Assembly: GCA_002716725.1 (NCBI GenBank)
Contig: PBBX01000018.1
Location: 3,787 to 52,268 of the forward strand
Length of the DNA stretch: 48,482 nt
Origin: a bacterium
Lineage (GTDB): Bacteria > Margulisbacteria > Marinamargulisbacteria > GCA-2716485 > GCA-002719695
Reading direction: 5' to 3'
Within the stretch, counting starts at the first letter, position 1. The number at the start of each line of letters is the position of its first letter. The notes under the pieces are model-generated. The model was not told the origin of the DNA. It saw nothing but the letters and a program-made list of their open reading frames with translations, and did not search any database. The position numbers were made by a program, and so were the translations under genes. This document shows, piece by piece, positions 1 through 8,911 of this stretch.

Positions 1-665
1 TGCGTTTCATCTTTAATATACAATGCACCAACCCCTTTAGGGGCATAAAGTTTATGAGAAGAAAAAGACATAAAATCAACATCTAAGTCCTCAACATTGA
101 TATCATATTTACCTAAAGCCTGAACCGCATCTGTATGAATCAACGCCCCATGATCATGAGCAATCTCAGATAAGCGTTTAATATCCTGAATCGTACCAAT
201 TTCATTATTAGCCAAAACAATACTCACTAGCTTTGTATGTGGTTTTAAACACTGTTTAAAGGTCTCTTCATCAACAACACCATCCCTAGTAACAGGAATA
301 TAATCACATTCAATACCAAAACGTTCTAAAAAACCCGCTGTTAGCCTAACACTAGCATGCTCAATAGAAGATACTAAAATATGAATAGGCTCGTTTATCA
401 TATGCTTTAAATGAAAAAAATGCATTAATACCTGATTATTAGATTCGGTTCCAGATCCTGTAAAAATTAATTGATCAGGCAATGACGAAATACAATCAGC
501 CAGTTTTTGCCGAGATAACTCTATCGCTTCTTTTGCTTGTCTTCCTAAATGATATAAACTAGAAGCATTACCAAAAACAGATAAGGCTTCTACAAAAGCC
601 GCATGAATACTAGGCTTAATAGGCGTTGTCGCATTATGATCACAATAAATAGAATTTAAATTCAT
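1..665 (-). CDS. Cysteine desulfurase (NifS/IscS family), 3' part beyond the window
   Basis: PLP-dependent removal of sulfur from cysteine for Fe-S cluster, thiamine or tRNA thiolation. The frame runs open for 221 codons from an ATG at 665 to the window edge. Family marks in order are YCDHNATTP near the N-terminus, FTGSGTESNN, SSIEHASV (PLP-stacking His), LANNEIGT, HTDAVQALGK, and SFSSHKLYAPKG with the PLP lysine near residue 205. The C-terminal half, with the catalytic cysteine loop, lies outside the window, so IscS, NifS and SufS-like members cannot be separated, although SSHK plus ANNEIG favours the NifS/IscS group. Its ATG overlaps the stop of the upstream unknown gene (ATGA), so it is the last visible member of the minus-strand operon. 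Confidence 0.93.
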   Translation of the reverse strand, partial: MNLNSIYCDHNATTPIKPSIHAAFVEALSVFGNASSLYHLGRQAKEAIELSRQKLADCISSLPDQLIFTGSGTESNNQVLMHFFHLKHMINEPIHILVSSIEHASVRLTAGFLERFGIECDYIPVTRDGVVDEETFKQCLKPHTKLVSIVLANNEIGTIQDIKRLSEIAHDHGALIHTDAVQALGKYDINVEDLDVDFMSFSSHKLYAPKGVGALYIKDET

Positions 666-1600
666 GAAACATAAACTAGCTCATCTAAATGATTTTTTAA
701 AGTACCATACAATGTTTTACGAACATCAATTTGTGATTGTTTGACTGATTTAATATTATCTTGTGTAACATTAAAATCATGATCATTTTGAATAACCTTA
801 CTTAAAAACTCAGCCGTTTTATCTTGTGTAATCATTTGTATCTTAGGCAGTTGAGAATTAAAATATAAATCTAAAAATAGTTTCATTTTTTCACTTAAAA
901 AAGAAAAATCATAAGAGGGTTGATCAAACATAGCACTTAATGTCATAGAACGTCCATCTGGAGAGGTAACCATTAAATCAGAAGGTAAAAAAGGATACAA
1001 AAACATAAAAAACCGACTCAACTGTTCCGAAGGCAAACTTGAAATTACCAAAAACAAAGCATCTTTATTTAGTTCTGAAGAAACTATCGTTAAAAAAGAA
1101 GATTTATCCATTAACAAATCCTTAATTTTAAAATCTAACGATCCTAATATATCCAAATAAGTCGAAAAAAAACCTCTAATCCCAATGATAATCTCAGATG
1201 GAAGATGTTTTCTATGTTGAGGCTTTGATGATAAACGATCTTGATAATAGGATATAAACTGTAAAAAAGACTCATCATAAATACCCCAAGTAAACGAATC
1301 ACTAACACCACTATCCCATGTCAAAGAAACCCTATCATCATGATCAGAAAATGAGTTCAAACATGATAAAGAAACCCCTCCAAACATAGACATACCCGCA
1401 AGAAGAAGCATTTGAATATAGGTAATAAATAACGCATTATCAAGAAAACGGCTATCATGATCCATAATCAAAGATTCCTTCAACACGGTTTTTAAAAGCT
1501 TATTTTCTTCACTCCCATCCTTTAAAAAAGATTGAACCGTATCCAATTGTTTAACCACAGATTGAATAATCGCAATACCAGGAGGAAGATTATGTTGCAT
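662..1600 (-). CDS. Uncharacterised protein of the SPFH operon
   Basis: I do not recognise this 312-residue protein. It is mostly helical and soluble-looking, apart from one hydrophobic stretch around residues 57-78 (rich in L, I, A, G), which could be a membrane helix or a buried core helix. There is no signal peptide and no obvious catalytic motif. It sits 8 nt after the SPFH lipoprotein gene and overlaps the cysteine desulfurase start by four bases, so it is almost certainly co-translated with them. No clear Shine-Dalgarno site precedes the ATG. That the ORF is a real gene is well supported by its length and context; the function is unknown. Confidence 0.75.
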   Translation of the reverse strand: MQHNLPPGIAIIQSVVKQLDTVQSFLKDGSEENKLLKTVLKESLIMDHDSRFLDNALFITYIQMLLLAGMSMFGGVSLSCLNSFSDHDDRVSLTWDSGVSDSFTWGIYDESFLQFISYYQDRLSSKPQHRKHLPSEIIIGIRGFFSTYLDILGSLDFKIKDLLMDKSSFLTIVSSELNKDALFLVISSLPSEQLSRFFMFLYPFLPSDLMVTSPDGRSMTLSAMFDQPSYDFSFLSEKMKLFLDLYFNSQLPKIQMITQDKTAEFLSKVIQNDHDFNVTQDNIKSVKQSQIDVRKTLYGTLKNHLDELVYVS

Positions 1601-1608
1601 TCAAAAAA

Positions 1609-2646
1609 CTAATCCACATCAACTTGTTTTTGTATCCCCTGTACTTCTAAAAATTTATTAACATCCAATGTTTTTAAATCAATACTACTACCAGAAGAGG
1701 CTGGCAATAAAACAATACGTTTATCCTTTAAGGCTTTGGCCATTTCTAATTTAACCATAACTTTTCCCCCTTGTTCAGCTAAGGCCTGATTCATTTTTTC
1801 AATTCCTGTAGCCTCCGCTCTTCCTTCTTCTTTAATAGCTTTTGCAATTTTTTCTTGTTGTGAATAATACGCATCCGCAGCAATAATCGCTTGATCATAT
1901 TCTCCGTTTGCTTTAGCGATATCTTTATAAACATCCCCTTTTGCAACCTCTAACTTACGCTTATACTCTTCTTGTTTAGCTAAAACCTCTGAACGGAGTT
2001 TTTCTGTTTGTTGATCAGCAATTTTTTTATCTTCAATAGCTTGTTGATAATCATCATTAAAGCGATAATCCTTTGTTAAAACACGCTCAACAATTACACC
2101 ATACGGCTCTAAAATATTATTTAAAAAGAGTTTAGCTTTTTCAGATTTCTTAGCACGCAACTCAGCTGTATAAAATTCTTCTGTTCTTAATTCCCCAAAA
2201 ACATCTCTAGGCAAGCTTCGTGTAATAACACGAACAATTTTTGTTCGCAATTCCAAATCAGAAGTAGCTACATAAGCCAAAATATGAGGAGCCTTCTCAG
2301 GCAAAATACGATATGAAATGATCAAATCCAAACTAATATCATTACCATCAATGGTTTTAAATTTAATATCATCTTGCCCAAACAAATCCCCTTTAGAAAT
2401 TTTTGCTGTCATTTCCATATTCTGAATATTGGTATTAAAGGTATGCCAATCATTAATGAAAGGAAAAAAGATATAGGTTGAACCAGGCGCATAAATTTCT
2501 GTAATAACTCCCTTAGATCCAAAAAACCCCATCTTTTTAGTACGAACGCCTATTTCATTTGGTTTCGTATTATAAAAGATACATCCATTAAGAAATAAAA
2601 CAGATATTATACTTAAAACAAAAAATAAACGTTTTGAGTTCATCAT
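1609..2646 (-). CDS. SPFH/band 7 family lipoprotein
   Basis: SPFH (stomatin/prohibitin/flotillin/HflK-C) scaffold protein. The N-terminus is a lipoprotein signal (hydrophobic stretch then LNGC, lipidated Cys near residue 22). The band 7 domain follows at about 30-210, starting with the typical PNEIGVRT strand. A charged, Ala/Glu/Lys-rich coiled coil with AEATGIEKMNQA follows at about 210-300, as in prohibitin-like proteins. A lipid anchor instead of a transmembrane helix is unusual for this superfamily and would place the ring on a membrane face, probably periplasmic. It overlaps the preceding SPFH gene as ATGATGA, so the two probably form a hetero-oligomeric pair like HflK/HflC, which control membrane proteases. 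Partner and substrate are not shown by the sequence. Confidence 0.85.
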   Translation of the reverse strand: MMNSKRLFFVLSIISVLFLNGCIFYNTKPNEIGVRTKKMGFFGSKGVITEIYAPGSTYIFFPFINDWHTFNTNIQNMEMTAKISKGDLFGQDDIKFKTIDGNDISLDLIISYRILPEKAPHILAYVATSDLELRTKIVRVITRSLPRDVFGELRTEEFYTAELRAKKSEKAKLFLNNILEPYGVIVERVLTKDYRFNDDYQQAIEDKKIADQQTEKLRSEVLAKQEEYKRKLEVAKGDVYKDIAKANGEYDQAIIAADAYYSQQEKIAKAIKEEGRAEATGIEKMNQALAEQGGKVMVKLEMAKALKDKRIVLLPASSGSSIDLKTLDVNKFLEVQGIQKQVDVD

Positions 2647-3686
2647 TCAAACATAACCCTCGTCTTCTCTAAATTAAGTGGATTAAGACCATAATCACCA
2701 TCACTTGGCAAAACAATAACCTCAATCCCATCTAAAACTTTTGCCATCTCTAACCCAACTAAATTTTCTGATCCCATGCCTTTTAAGGCCTTATTTTTCA
2801 ATTTAACCTTATACGCTTCTGCACGCTTAACCAAAAGATCTGCCTGCGCATGTTTCGTCCGAACATATAACTCTTGCTCTGCCTTTCTAGTAACCTTATA
2901 TGCCTTACCCTTTTCTAACTCAACATGAATAATAGCCTCACCTTCTTCAATAACTTTTTGTAATTGTGCATTTTGCATAGCCGCCTTAGCCTCAGCTTGA
3001 TTTTTATAAATCAACTGATCTTTTAACTTTTTTTCTTCAATATTACGTTGAATTTCTGATGAATATTGAAAATAACGTATCAAAACATGTTCAATAGCAA
3101 TTCCTTTTTCTTGAAGCTCACTAGCTAATTTATCCTTCGCCTGATTCATTTTTTCAACACGCAAATAAGGATTATAAAACTCTTCCGTCGTTAACGTTCC
3201 TAATGTTTCCTTCAAAGCAGGCTCTGCCTTAGGTAAAATCCCATTAATAAAGTATAGCTCTCCTGGACCAATTGTTTTAATAACCTTTAAAGGATCCTCA
3301 ATTCGAAATATTATCGACACATCCACATCAACAAAAAAACCATCAGATGTTTGAATATGGGCAGAATTATCAATAAAACGTGATGAAGCTTGGTTACGAA
3401 CTGACGTTAAATCAAACACTTGTAAATCTTTGGGAAAAACATGAAATAAATGAATCCCCGGAACCATAAAATGCCAACCCGTATCATAAACCTTACTTTG
3501 AATACCTCTATTTAAGCCTACCTTAACTTGCTTAATCGCAACCTGATTAGGTTTAACATAAATAAAAAAGGCGTTAAAAGAAAATAAAAATAAAAATAAT
3601 CCCCCTAGAAAAAAAACAAAATATGATGAATTAAAAATACGCTTAGCCCACGCCTCAAATTGTTGCCTTATTTTATCTGGATTCAT
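2643..3686 (-). CDS. SPFH/band 7 membrane protein (HflK/prohibitin-like)
   Basis: This 347-residue protein has one N-terminal transmembrane helix (about residues 19-44, FFLGGLFLFLFSFNAFF), the band 7 domain beginning YVKPNQVAIKQ, and a long charged coiled coil at about 200-300. The C-terminus has LVGLEMAKVLDGIEVIVLP, which closely parallels the end of the neighbouring SPFH lipoprotein (KLEMAKALKDKRIVLLP). The two are therefore paralogues from a tandem duplication. Topology predicts a short cytoplasmic tail and a large extracytoplasmic ring. It overlaps the downstream paralogue by four bases. The 67-nt gap upstream holds a long inverted repeat, listed separately. The exact role (protease regulation, membrane microdomain) is inference from the family. 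Confidence 0.87.
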   Translation of the reverse strand: MNPDKIRQQFEAWAKRIFNSSYFVFFLGGLFLFLFSFNAFFIYVKPNQVAIKQVKVGLNRGIQSKVYDTGWHFMVPGIHLFHVFPKDLQVFDLTSVRNQASSRFIDNSAHIQTSDGFFVDVDVSIIFRIEDPLKVIKTIGPGELYFINGILPKAEPALKETLGTLTTEEFYNPYLRVEKMNQAKDKLASELQEKGIAIEHVLIRYFQYSSEIQRNIEEKKLKDQLIYKNQAEAKAAMQNAQLQKVIEEGEAIIHVELEKGKAYKVTRKAEQELYVRTKHAQADLLVKRAEAYKVKLKNKALKGMGSENLVGLEMAKVLDGIEVIVLPSDGDYGLNPLNLEKTRVMFE

Positions 3687-3700
3687 CTAAGTTACTCTAA

Positions 3701-3741
3701 CATAGAGTTGATCAAATGAAAATGCCCCCTTAAACTCTATG
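3701..3741 (-). repeat. Inverted repeat in the SPFH leader
   Basis: The nine-base arms CATAGAGTT (3701-3709) and AACTCTATG (3733-3741) are perfect complements separated by 23 bases. They lie between the stop of the barrel-protein gene and the start of the first SPFH gene. There is no T tract after either arm, so this is not a standard intrinsic terminator. It could be an mRNA processing or stability hairpin, or an operator. Confidence 0.5.
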
Positions 3742-3753
3742 TCGATACCCCTA

Positions 3754-4950
3754 TTATCGATACGAAAAAGATACCCAATAATGAAGATCTTGATTCCCAT
3801 CCTTTAATGATGGAATATGTCGCTCTCCATATAAATTATGAAAATCATAATAATCAACACCAAAACCAAGTGTACTAAAATGAGGTAAATCAATATTAAA
3901 TGACTGAGTTATTCCAAGACCTTCACCCAGGCGAATCTCAGAATAAGACTGAACTGGCCAACTCCATTTTTTGGAAAACCCTAAGGTATACTCTAACTGT
4001 GTCTGTCCTTTAAATACATATTCAATAGCAAACGGAACATGTGTTTTTGTTGACAGTTTATATCCTGATTGCAAACGATAAGAAGGCCCATGAGATGTTA
4101 AATACATACACACATCTGGTAATCTAACATTATAAACCTCATTATATTGAATATGATCTATTCCTGATACCAAATAACGAGACCATCCATCTATAAAAGC
4201 CCAAAATGTTAATGATCCTAAAACAGAATAACCATTATACCGTTTTAAATCACTAAAGGACATGTCAATCCCTTTTTCTAAATACTGTAACCGTATTTGA
4301 TTCAAATATGAATCATCCATGTAAGAAATAGCCATTTTAGAGGTAAAAAAGCCCATAAGATCATACACTGATGTAACCTGACGATCATAAAAACGATCAT
4401 CAATCATCTGTGATAAAAAAACCTGATTATTAACCCCAGCTGCATACCAAATCAAATCAAAATCACGCGTATCAACAGAACTATGAACCGATAAATCAGA
4501 CATCGCTGGCTTGATTGTCGAAGACGTTACTTGAGTCTCTAAATTACCTAAAATACGTCCAAAATAGTCATAATACGTATTAGATAGATGCTCACTTCCC
4601 CCTACAAGATACCGAGGCTCTACTCCAAAAGCACGCCCTCTACTGCCATGCCCAAACTCTTTATATGGCAATGAAAATGCTAAAAAATATGACTGATTCA
4701 TAATAAGCCCCGTTAAAAATGATCGCGCATAAAATCCTGATTTTCTATTAAAATAAGACAATTGTTTTATCGAGTACCAATAGCCCATATTAGTAACATC
4801 ATAAAAAAACAAGGTTGCTTGTCCAACACTACGATTATAATACGGTTTAACAAACATCCCCGAATCAACAGAAAATGATACAAAAGGAGCTGTCGCAAAA
4901 ACGACACTAGAAAATAAATAAATAAAGAAAGAAACCCCTTTTTTTAGCAT
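3754..4950 (-). CDS. Probable outer-membrane beta-barrel protein
   Basis: A 398-residue exported protein of no recognised family. Residues 1-19 (MLKKGVSFFIYLFSSVVFA) form a cleavable signal peptide with a likely A-x-A type site near FATA. The mature part is rich in Tyr, Phe, Ser and Gly with alternating hydrophobic residues, and it ends in an aromatic-rich strand (DLHYWVSFSYR), all typical of a barrel. The last residue is Arg rather than the usual Phe/Trp, although Tyr is penultimate. The gene starts 6 nt after the aminotransferase stop and precedes the SPFH pair, so it belongs to the same transcript. Substrate and role are unknown. Confidence 0.72.
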   Translation of the reverse strand: MLKKGVSFFIYLFSSVVFATAPFVSFSVDSGMFVKPYYNRSVGQATLFFYDVTNMGYWYSIKQLSYFNRKSGFYARSFLTGLIMNQSYFLAFSLPYKEFGHGSRGRAFGVEPRYLVGGSEHLSNTYYDYFGRILGNLETQVTSSTIKPAMSDLSVHSSVDTRDFDLIWYAAGVNNQVFLSQMIDDRFYDRQVTSVYDLMGFFTSKMAISYMDDSYLNQIRLQYLEKGIDMSFSDLKRYNGYSVLGSLTFWAFIDGWSRYLVSGIDHIQYNEVYNVRLPDVCMYLTSHGPSYRLQSGYKLSTKTHVPFAIEYVFKGQTQLEYTLGFSKKWSWPVQSYSEIRLGEGLGITQSFNIDLPHFSTLGFGVDYYDFHNLYGERHIPSLKDGNQDLHYWVSFSYR

Positions 4951-4956
4951 ACTAAA

Positions 4957-6168
4957 TCACTTTAAACTCGATAAAAATAAAGACAAACGCTCTAAAGCAC
5001 CATTAATATTATCCATAGATGTAGCATATGATAAACGAATATATCCTTCAGCTCCAAAAGCTGATCCTGGAACCGTAGCAACCAACTGCTCTTTTAACAA
5101 AAACTCACAAAAACTAACTGCATCGTGAATAAGACCAGAATCACATCGTTTACCAAAGGTAGATGAAATATTAGGAAACGCATAAAAGGCCCCTTTGGGT
5201 TCAATACATCGAATCCCTGATAAGCGATTTAACCCATCAATCAAAACCTTTCGTCGTTCCCGAAAAGAATGTTTCATCGTTTCAACAACATCTTGAGACC
5301 CTCTAATAGCCTCTAAACTAGCCCATTGGGATGCTTGCGCAGGATTAGATGTTGAATGGGATTGAATATTAGACATTGCCTTAATAAGGGTTGCATCTGC
5401 AACAGCATACCCAATTCGCCACCCCGTCATCGAATACGCTTTGGACACCCCATTAACAATAATGCTACGTTCTTTAATATCTGCCCCTAAAGAGGCTATC
5501 GATACATGATGCCCATCATAAATTAATTTTTCATAAAGCTCATCCGAAATAACATAAATATCATGTTTAACAACAACCTCTGCCAAGGCCATTAATTCTT
5601 CTTTAGAATAAACCATCCCAGAAGGATTTGAAGGTGTATTTAAAATAAATAGTTTTGTTCTTGGTGTAATCGCCGCCTCTAATTCTTCTGGAGTCACTTT
5701 TAAGTCATTCGATTCTTTAGCATTGATATAAACACATTTCCCACCTAAAACTTCTACCTGGCTTGGATAACTAACCCAAAATGGCGTCGGAATAATAACT
5801 TCATCCCCTGGATTCAATAAAGCCATCTTAACATTAAATAAAGAATGCTTCCCTCCACATGAGATAATCACATTATCAACTGTATAATCTAAGTTGTTTT
5901 CTTGTTTTAGCTTTGTAACAATAGCATCCTTTAAATCCATAATCCCTGATGCTGGCGTATACTTCGTTTTACCATCAATAATAGATTGAATACCGGCTTG
6001 CTTAATGGATTCAGGCGTATCAAAATCTGGCTCCCCCGCACTCATACCAATAACAGGTTTTCCTTCTTTTTTTAATTGATTAGCCATAGCAGTAATAGAC
6101 ATCGTAATACTAGCTTTAATGCCTAAAGCTCTATCTGAAATTAAAACGGTTTTCTCTTTTTCTGTCAT
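4957..6168 (-). CDS. Class I aminotransferase (aspartate or aspartate/prephenate type)
   Basis: Fold-type I PLP enzyme of the aspartate aminotransferase Ib group, 403 residues, the normal length. Visible marks are MSAGEPDFDTP near residue 42, NTPSNPSGMV (substrate-binding Asn), SDELYEKLIYDG (PLP-ring Asp and Tyr), SKAYSMTGWRIGY with the Schiff-base lysine near residue 244, and IRLSYATS with the carboxylate-binding Arg near the end. Family members make aspartate or glutamate, and some also transaminate prephenate to arogenate. That matters here because a TyrA-type dehydrogenase lies elsewhere in the window, but the residues that separate the two activities cannot be judged by eye. AAGGAG lies 8 nt before the ATG. 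It is the first gene of the minus operon. Confidence 0.9.
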   Translation of the reverse strand: MTEKEKTVLISDRALGIKASITMSITAMANQLKKEGKPVIGMSAGEPDFDTPESIKQAGIQSIIDGKTKYTPASGIMDLKDAIVTKLKQENNLDYTVDNVIISCGGKHSLFNVKMALLNPGDEVIIPTPFWVSYPSQVEVLGGKCVYINAKESNDLKVTPEELEAAITPRTKLFILNTPSNPSGMVYSKEELMALAEVVVKHDIYVISDELYEKLIYDGHHVSIASLGADIKERSIIVNGVSKAYSMTGWRIGYAVADATLIKAMSNIQSHSTSNPAQASQWASLEAIRGSQDVVETMKHSFRERRKVLIDGLNRLSGIRCIEPKGAFYAFPNISSTFGKRCDSGLIHDAVSFCEFLLKEQLVATVPGSAFGAEGYIRLSYATSMDNINGALERLSLFLSSLK

Positions 6169-6348
6169 CCCAAAACTCCTTACTTAAATCTCATCATACA
6201 TCAAAATAGCGAGAAAAATACCAAAAACTTTTTCACACATAAGAAAGTACTAAATTATGTTTAAGAAAACAAGAATTTTGGGCACAATATATACTATACA
6301 GAGTAAGTTTATTATTTATAGTAAGATTAAGCTAATTAAAGGTTTAAA

Positions 6349-7008
6349 ATGATAAAATTAAAATATAATAAAACAAAACTAGAAGGATTTGCAGATGCAA
6401 TGACTCACGGCATCGGATTAATCTTTAGCATCATAGGATTTATAATTTTAATTTTAAGTGCTGCAAAAACAGCAAACACATGGATATTTATTGGATTTAG
6501 CATTTATGGAATTTCATTAATCTCAACCTACTTATCCTCCACGATATATCATCTATATCTATACTATCATCCCATTCCAAATAAACACTTTAAAAGAATT
6601 TTGTTATTATTTGACCATTGTTCAATTTTCTTTTTAATCGCAGGTTCCTATACCCCTATATTATTAGTTTTTATGAGAAACACACTAGGATGGAGCTTAT
6701 TTTCTTTAATATGGTTTTTAACCTTTGCAGGAATGCTATACAAACTAAAATTTATTGGAAAATTCAAACGATTCTCTTTATTTATGTACCTATCCATGGG
6801 TTGGTTAATTTTATTATCTATAAATGACTTAATTAATTTAGTTCCAATTAACTTAATTTGGTTTCTTTTAATTGGAGGCATTTTTTATACCGTAGGCATT
6901 ATTTTTTATCAAAAAAAATCTATTTATTTTAACCATGCCATATGGCATATGTTTGTTTTAATTGGAAGCATTATACATTTCTTAGGAATTATTTTTTTTA
7001 TTAATTAA
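6349..7008 (+). CDS. Hemolysin III / YqfA-like membrane protein (PAQR superfamily)
   Basis: Seven-helix integral membrane protein of 219 residues, the standard length for the hemolysin III (TIGR01065) branch of the PAQR superfamily. The conserved residues are in place: SSTIYHLYLY after helix 2, FDHCSIFFLIAGSYTPILL in helix 3, and NHAIWHMFVLIGSIIHF in the last helix. Together these supply the Ser/His/Asp/His set that would bind a metal ion. In bacteria these proteins influence membrane lipid homeostasis; haemolytic activity is not assured. The gene is isolated between divergent and convergent neighbours. AAAGG lies 6 nt before the ATG, and TATACT at 6290-6295 is a possible -10 box. Confidence 0.9.
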   Translation: MIKLKYNKTKLEGFADAMTHGIGLIFSIIGFIILILSAAKTANTWIFIGFSIYGISLISTYLSSTIYHLYLYYHPIPNKHFKRILLLFDHCSIFFLIAGSYTPILLVFMRNTLGWSLFSLIWFLTFAGMLYKLKFIGKFKRFSLFMYLSMGWLILLSINDLINLVPINLIWFLLIGGIFYTVGIIFYQKKSIYFNHAIWHMFVLIGSIIHFLGIIFFIN

Positions 7009-7044
7009 GTTTATGAACAATCTCTTTAGCCATCCCAAACAACT

Positions 7045-7053
7045 TGCTATAAT
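7045..7053 (+). promoter_or_regulatory. Extended -10 promoter before the repeat-tailed protein
   Basis: TGC followed by TATAAT is a consensus extended -10 box. The predicted start of transcription (about 7060) is only a few bases before the ATG at 7063, so the mRNA would be nearly leaderless. TTTAGC at 7025-7030, with 17-bp spacing, is a poor -35. Confidence 0.55.
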
Positions 7054-7062
7054 CCAAGGATA

Positions 7063-8442
7063 ATGATGCGTCCTCAACCCATTATAATATCCATACTAAT
7101 CTCAATAATAGCTACCCAAACGCCTTTAATAGCATTCTTTAATTACACAATATGCAAAAAAGAAATTCCTGAATTTTCTGGAAAAAAAACATACCCTTTT
7201 AATTCATTAAATGAATTAAAAACATTAGATAACCTAAAAAAATTCGGCTTAAGTGCGCCCAACGAAACCGATCATCAAAAAGGAAAAGCGCTAATTTTAT
7301 TATCCTTACAAGCAAATGCAAATAAACATTCCGACTGGGCTTTAGCACATGGATTACTAGGAACAAGTATGTTAAAAGCATCCTCAATAGAAAAAGCCGC
7401 CTATAAATCTTTTTTTATGTCATTAAATAATTACAATTATTACAAAATGAATGAAAATCAAAGCCTCATGTTTTTATTTGATGACATTATAAACACAATT
7501 AACAAAACAAACTCTTTAATCGTAAAACGAGAACTTGTTATCATGTCCATCAGCAGATATATTCATAATCGTTTCACATATAATACAAGCGGTGACTCTA
7601 AGCCTATTTATACCCCTGAAAAAAACAGAAAAATACACCCCCAATTAAAAAAAATGTTAGACATAGGAATAAATGTATATAGCGACTTTGAAGATAAAGA
7701 AGTTGATGATCAAAACTTACTTTCAATTTTAGGCATTGCCTATGCTGTGCTTCAATTTGATAACGTCACTCTTAAGGATATCGATTTAAGGTACTTAGAA
7801 CCTGTAAAAATTTATAATGATACTTTAAAAATTGCATTAGATACGCTTATTAAACGCCCTACACACGGGTATAAGTTTCTCGTTATATTAAATAGCAAAA
7901 TGGAAAGAAAAAAATTGCCCGTTAAAGATATCATGTTATTTACGACAAATAAAACAAGCAAACAATTAATTAAAACCCTTATAGAAAATGATATTCATAC
8001 CCTTGCCATCTCCTCCGATGAAACTCCGAAAACCTCCTTTATTCCTAAAAAAAATCAAATCAAAGAAACCTCCCCCAAAAAAACTAAGAAAGAACCACAA
8101 CAAGCCCTAGATCAAAGCATTCAAGAAAACGAGACGCCTCAAGAATCTCCACAACCCTTAGAACGTGATACTCAAGAAAACGAAACAGCTCAAGAATCTC
8201 CGCAACCCTTAGACCGTGATACTCAAGAAAACGAAACAACTCAAGAATCTCCACAACCCTTAGAACGTGATACTCAAGAAAACGAAACAACTCAAGAATC
8301 TCCGCAACCCTTAGAACGTGATACTCAAGAAAACGAGACAGCTCAAGAATCTCCACAACCCTTAGAACTCGATACTCAAGAAAAATCTAGTGAAAAAGAG
8401 ACCCAAGATGATGATATATTTGCTGAAGATAGGTTTAGATAA
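7063..8442 (+). CDS. Exported or membrane-anchored protein with a 17-residue repeat tail
   Basis: Unrecognised 459-residue protein. Residues 6-26 are hydrophobic (IIISILISIIATQTPLIAFF), a signal peptide or anchor. The middle part (30-325) is a helical, Lys/Asn-rich domain containing short segments that could be solenoid repeats. The tail (about 330-459) is low-complexity, acidic and Gln/Pro-rich, with five tandem copies of a 17-residue unit of the form ETxQESPQPLxxDTQEN. It looks like a flexible spacer or surface-exposed stalk. Two adjacent ATGs (7063, 7066) could serve; AAGGA is close to both. No function can be given from sequence. Confidence 0.7.
   Translation: MMRPQPIIISILISIIATQTPLIAFFNYTICKKEIPEFSGKKTYPFNSLNELKTLDNLKKFGLSAPNETDHQKGKALILLSLQANANKHSDWALAHGLLGTSMLKASSIEKAAYKSFFMSLNNYNYYKMNENQSLMFLFDDIINTINKTNSLIVKRELVIMSISRYIHNRFTYNTSGDSKPIYTPEKNRKIHPQLKKMLDIGINVYSDFEDKEVDDQNLLSILGIAYAVLQFDNVTLKDIDLRYLEPVKIYNDTLKIALDTLIKRPTHGYKFLVILNSKMERKKLPVKDIMLFTTNKTSKQLIKTLIENDIHTLAISSDETPKTSFIPKKNQIKETSPKKTKKEPQQALDQSIQENETPQESPQPLERDTQENETAQESPQPLDRDTQENETTQESPQPLERDTQENETTQESPQPLERDTQENETAQESPQPLELDTQEKSSEKETQDDDIFAEDRFR
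8131..8385 (+). repeat. Five tandem 51-bp coding repeats
   Basis: Five in-frame copies of a 51-bp unit encode 17 residues each (consensus ETxQESPQPLERDTQEN). Most differences between copies are single bases, including Glu/Asp and Arg/Leu swaps, which indicates recent expansion by slippage or unequal recombination. Copy number is likely to vary between strains. Confidence 0.92.
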
Positions 8443-8470
8443 AAACTAACTATTAATACATGATTTTACA

Positions 8471-8911
8471 ATGAATTTAGCTGAAAAAAATGACATCGTA
8501 ACCATTCATTATTCCATTCATTATAGCAATGGAAAACTCGTCGATACTACACACAAAAAACGCCCCGTTAGATTTATACTTGGCTCTTCAAAGGTTTTAC
8601 CCTATGTAAACAAGTTAATTATAGGTATGACAATTGGAGAAATAAAAACAACAACTGTAAAAGCAAAAGATGCATTTGGAGAAAAATCAAAAGACTTAAT
8701 TAAATCACTAAATAATGAAACAGTACCAAAACATATTAAAAAAGAAATTGGAAACAAAATTGAAATTCACCAACATAATGAAACACCATTAATCGCTACC
8801 ATTATAGATGTTCAAGAATCATTCATCACAATCGATGCAAACCCTGAACCTATTGGAAAAGACCTCGTAATAAAAATAGAACTTTTAGATATAGAAACCG
8901 AAAACTCTTGA
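8471..8911 (+). CDS. FKBP-type peptidyl-prolyl isomerase (SlyD-like)
   Basis: A 146-residue cytoplasmic FKBP. The N-terminal FKBP strands carry the typical VTIHYSIHYSNGKLVDTT, followed by PVRFILGSSKVLPYVNKLIIGM (flap and core). An insert-in-flap-like section (about 70-120) follows, then the last FKBP strand ending KDLVIKIELLDI. This is the SlyD arrangement (chaperone plus prolyl isomerase), but the His-rich metal tail of E. coli SlyD is missing. There is no Shine-Dalgarno site before the ATG. The gene follows the repeat-tailed protein by 28 nt and may be transcribed with it. Confidence 0.87.
   Translation: MNLAEKNDIVTIHYSIHYSNGKLVDTTHKKRPVRFILGSSKVLPYVNKLIIGMTIGEIKTTTVKAKDAFGEKSKDLIKSLNNETVPKHIKKEIGNKIEIHQHNETPLIATIIDVQESFITIDANPEPIGKDLVIKIELLDIETENS

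Noticed and set aside
8084-8356. Long minus-strand ORF opposite the 51-bp repeats
   Set aside because: It is the antisense reading of the repeat tract, repeats simply because the DNA does, and has no ribosome binding site.
8131-8385. Tandem repeats considered as CRISPR
   Set aside because: The units are contiguous with no unique spacers and stay in frame with the host gene.
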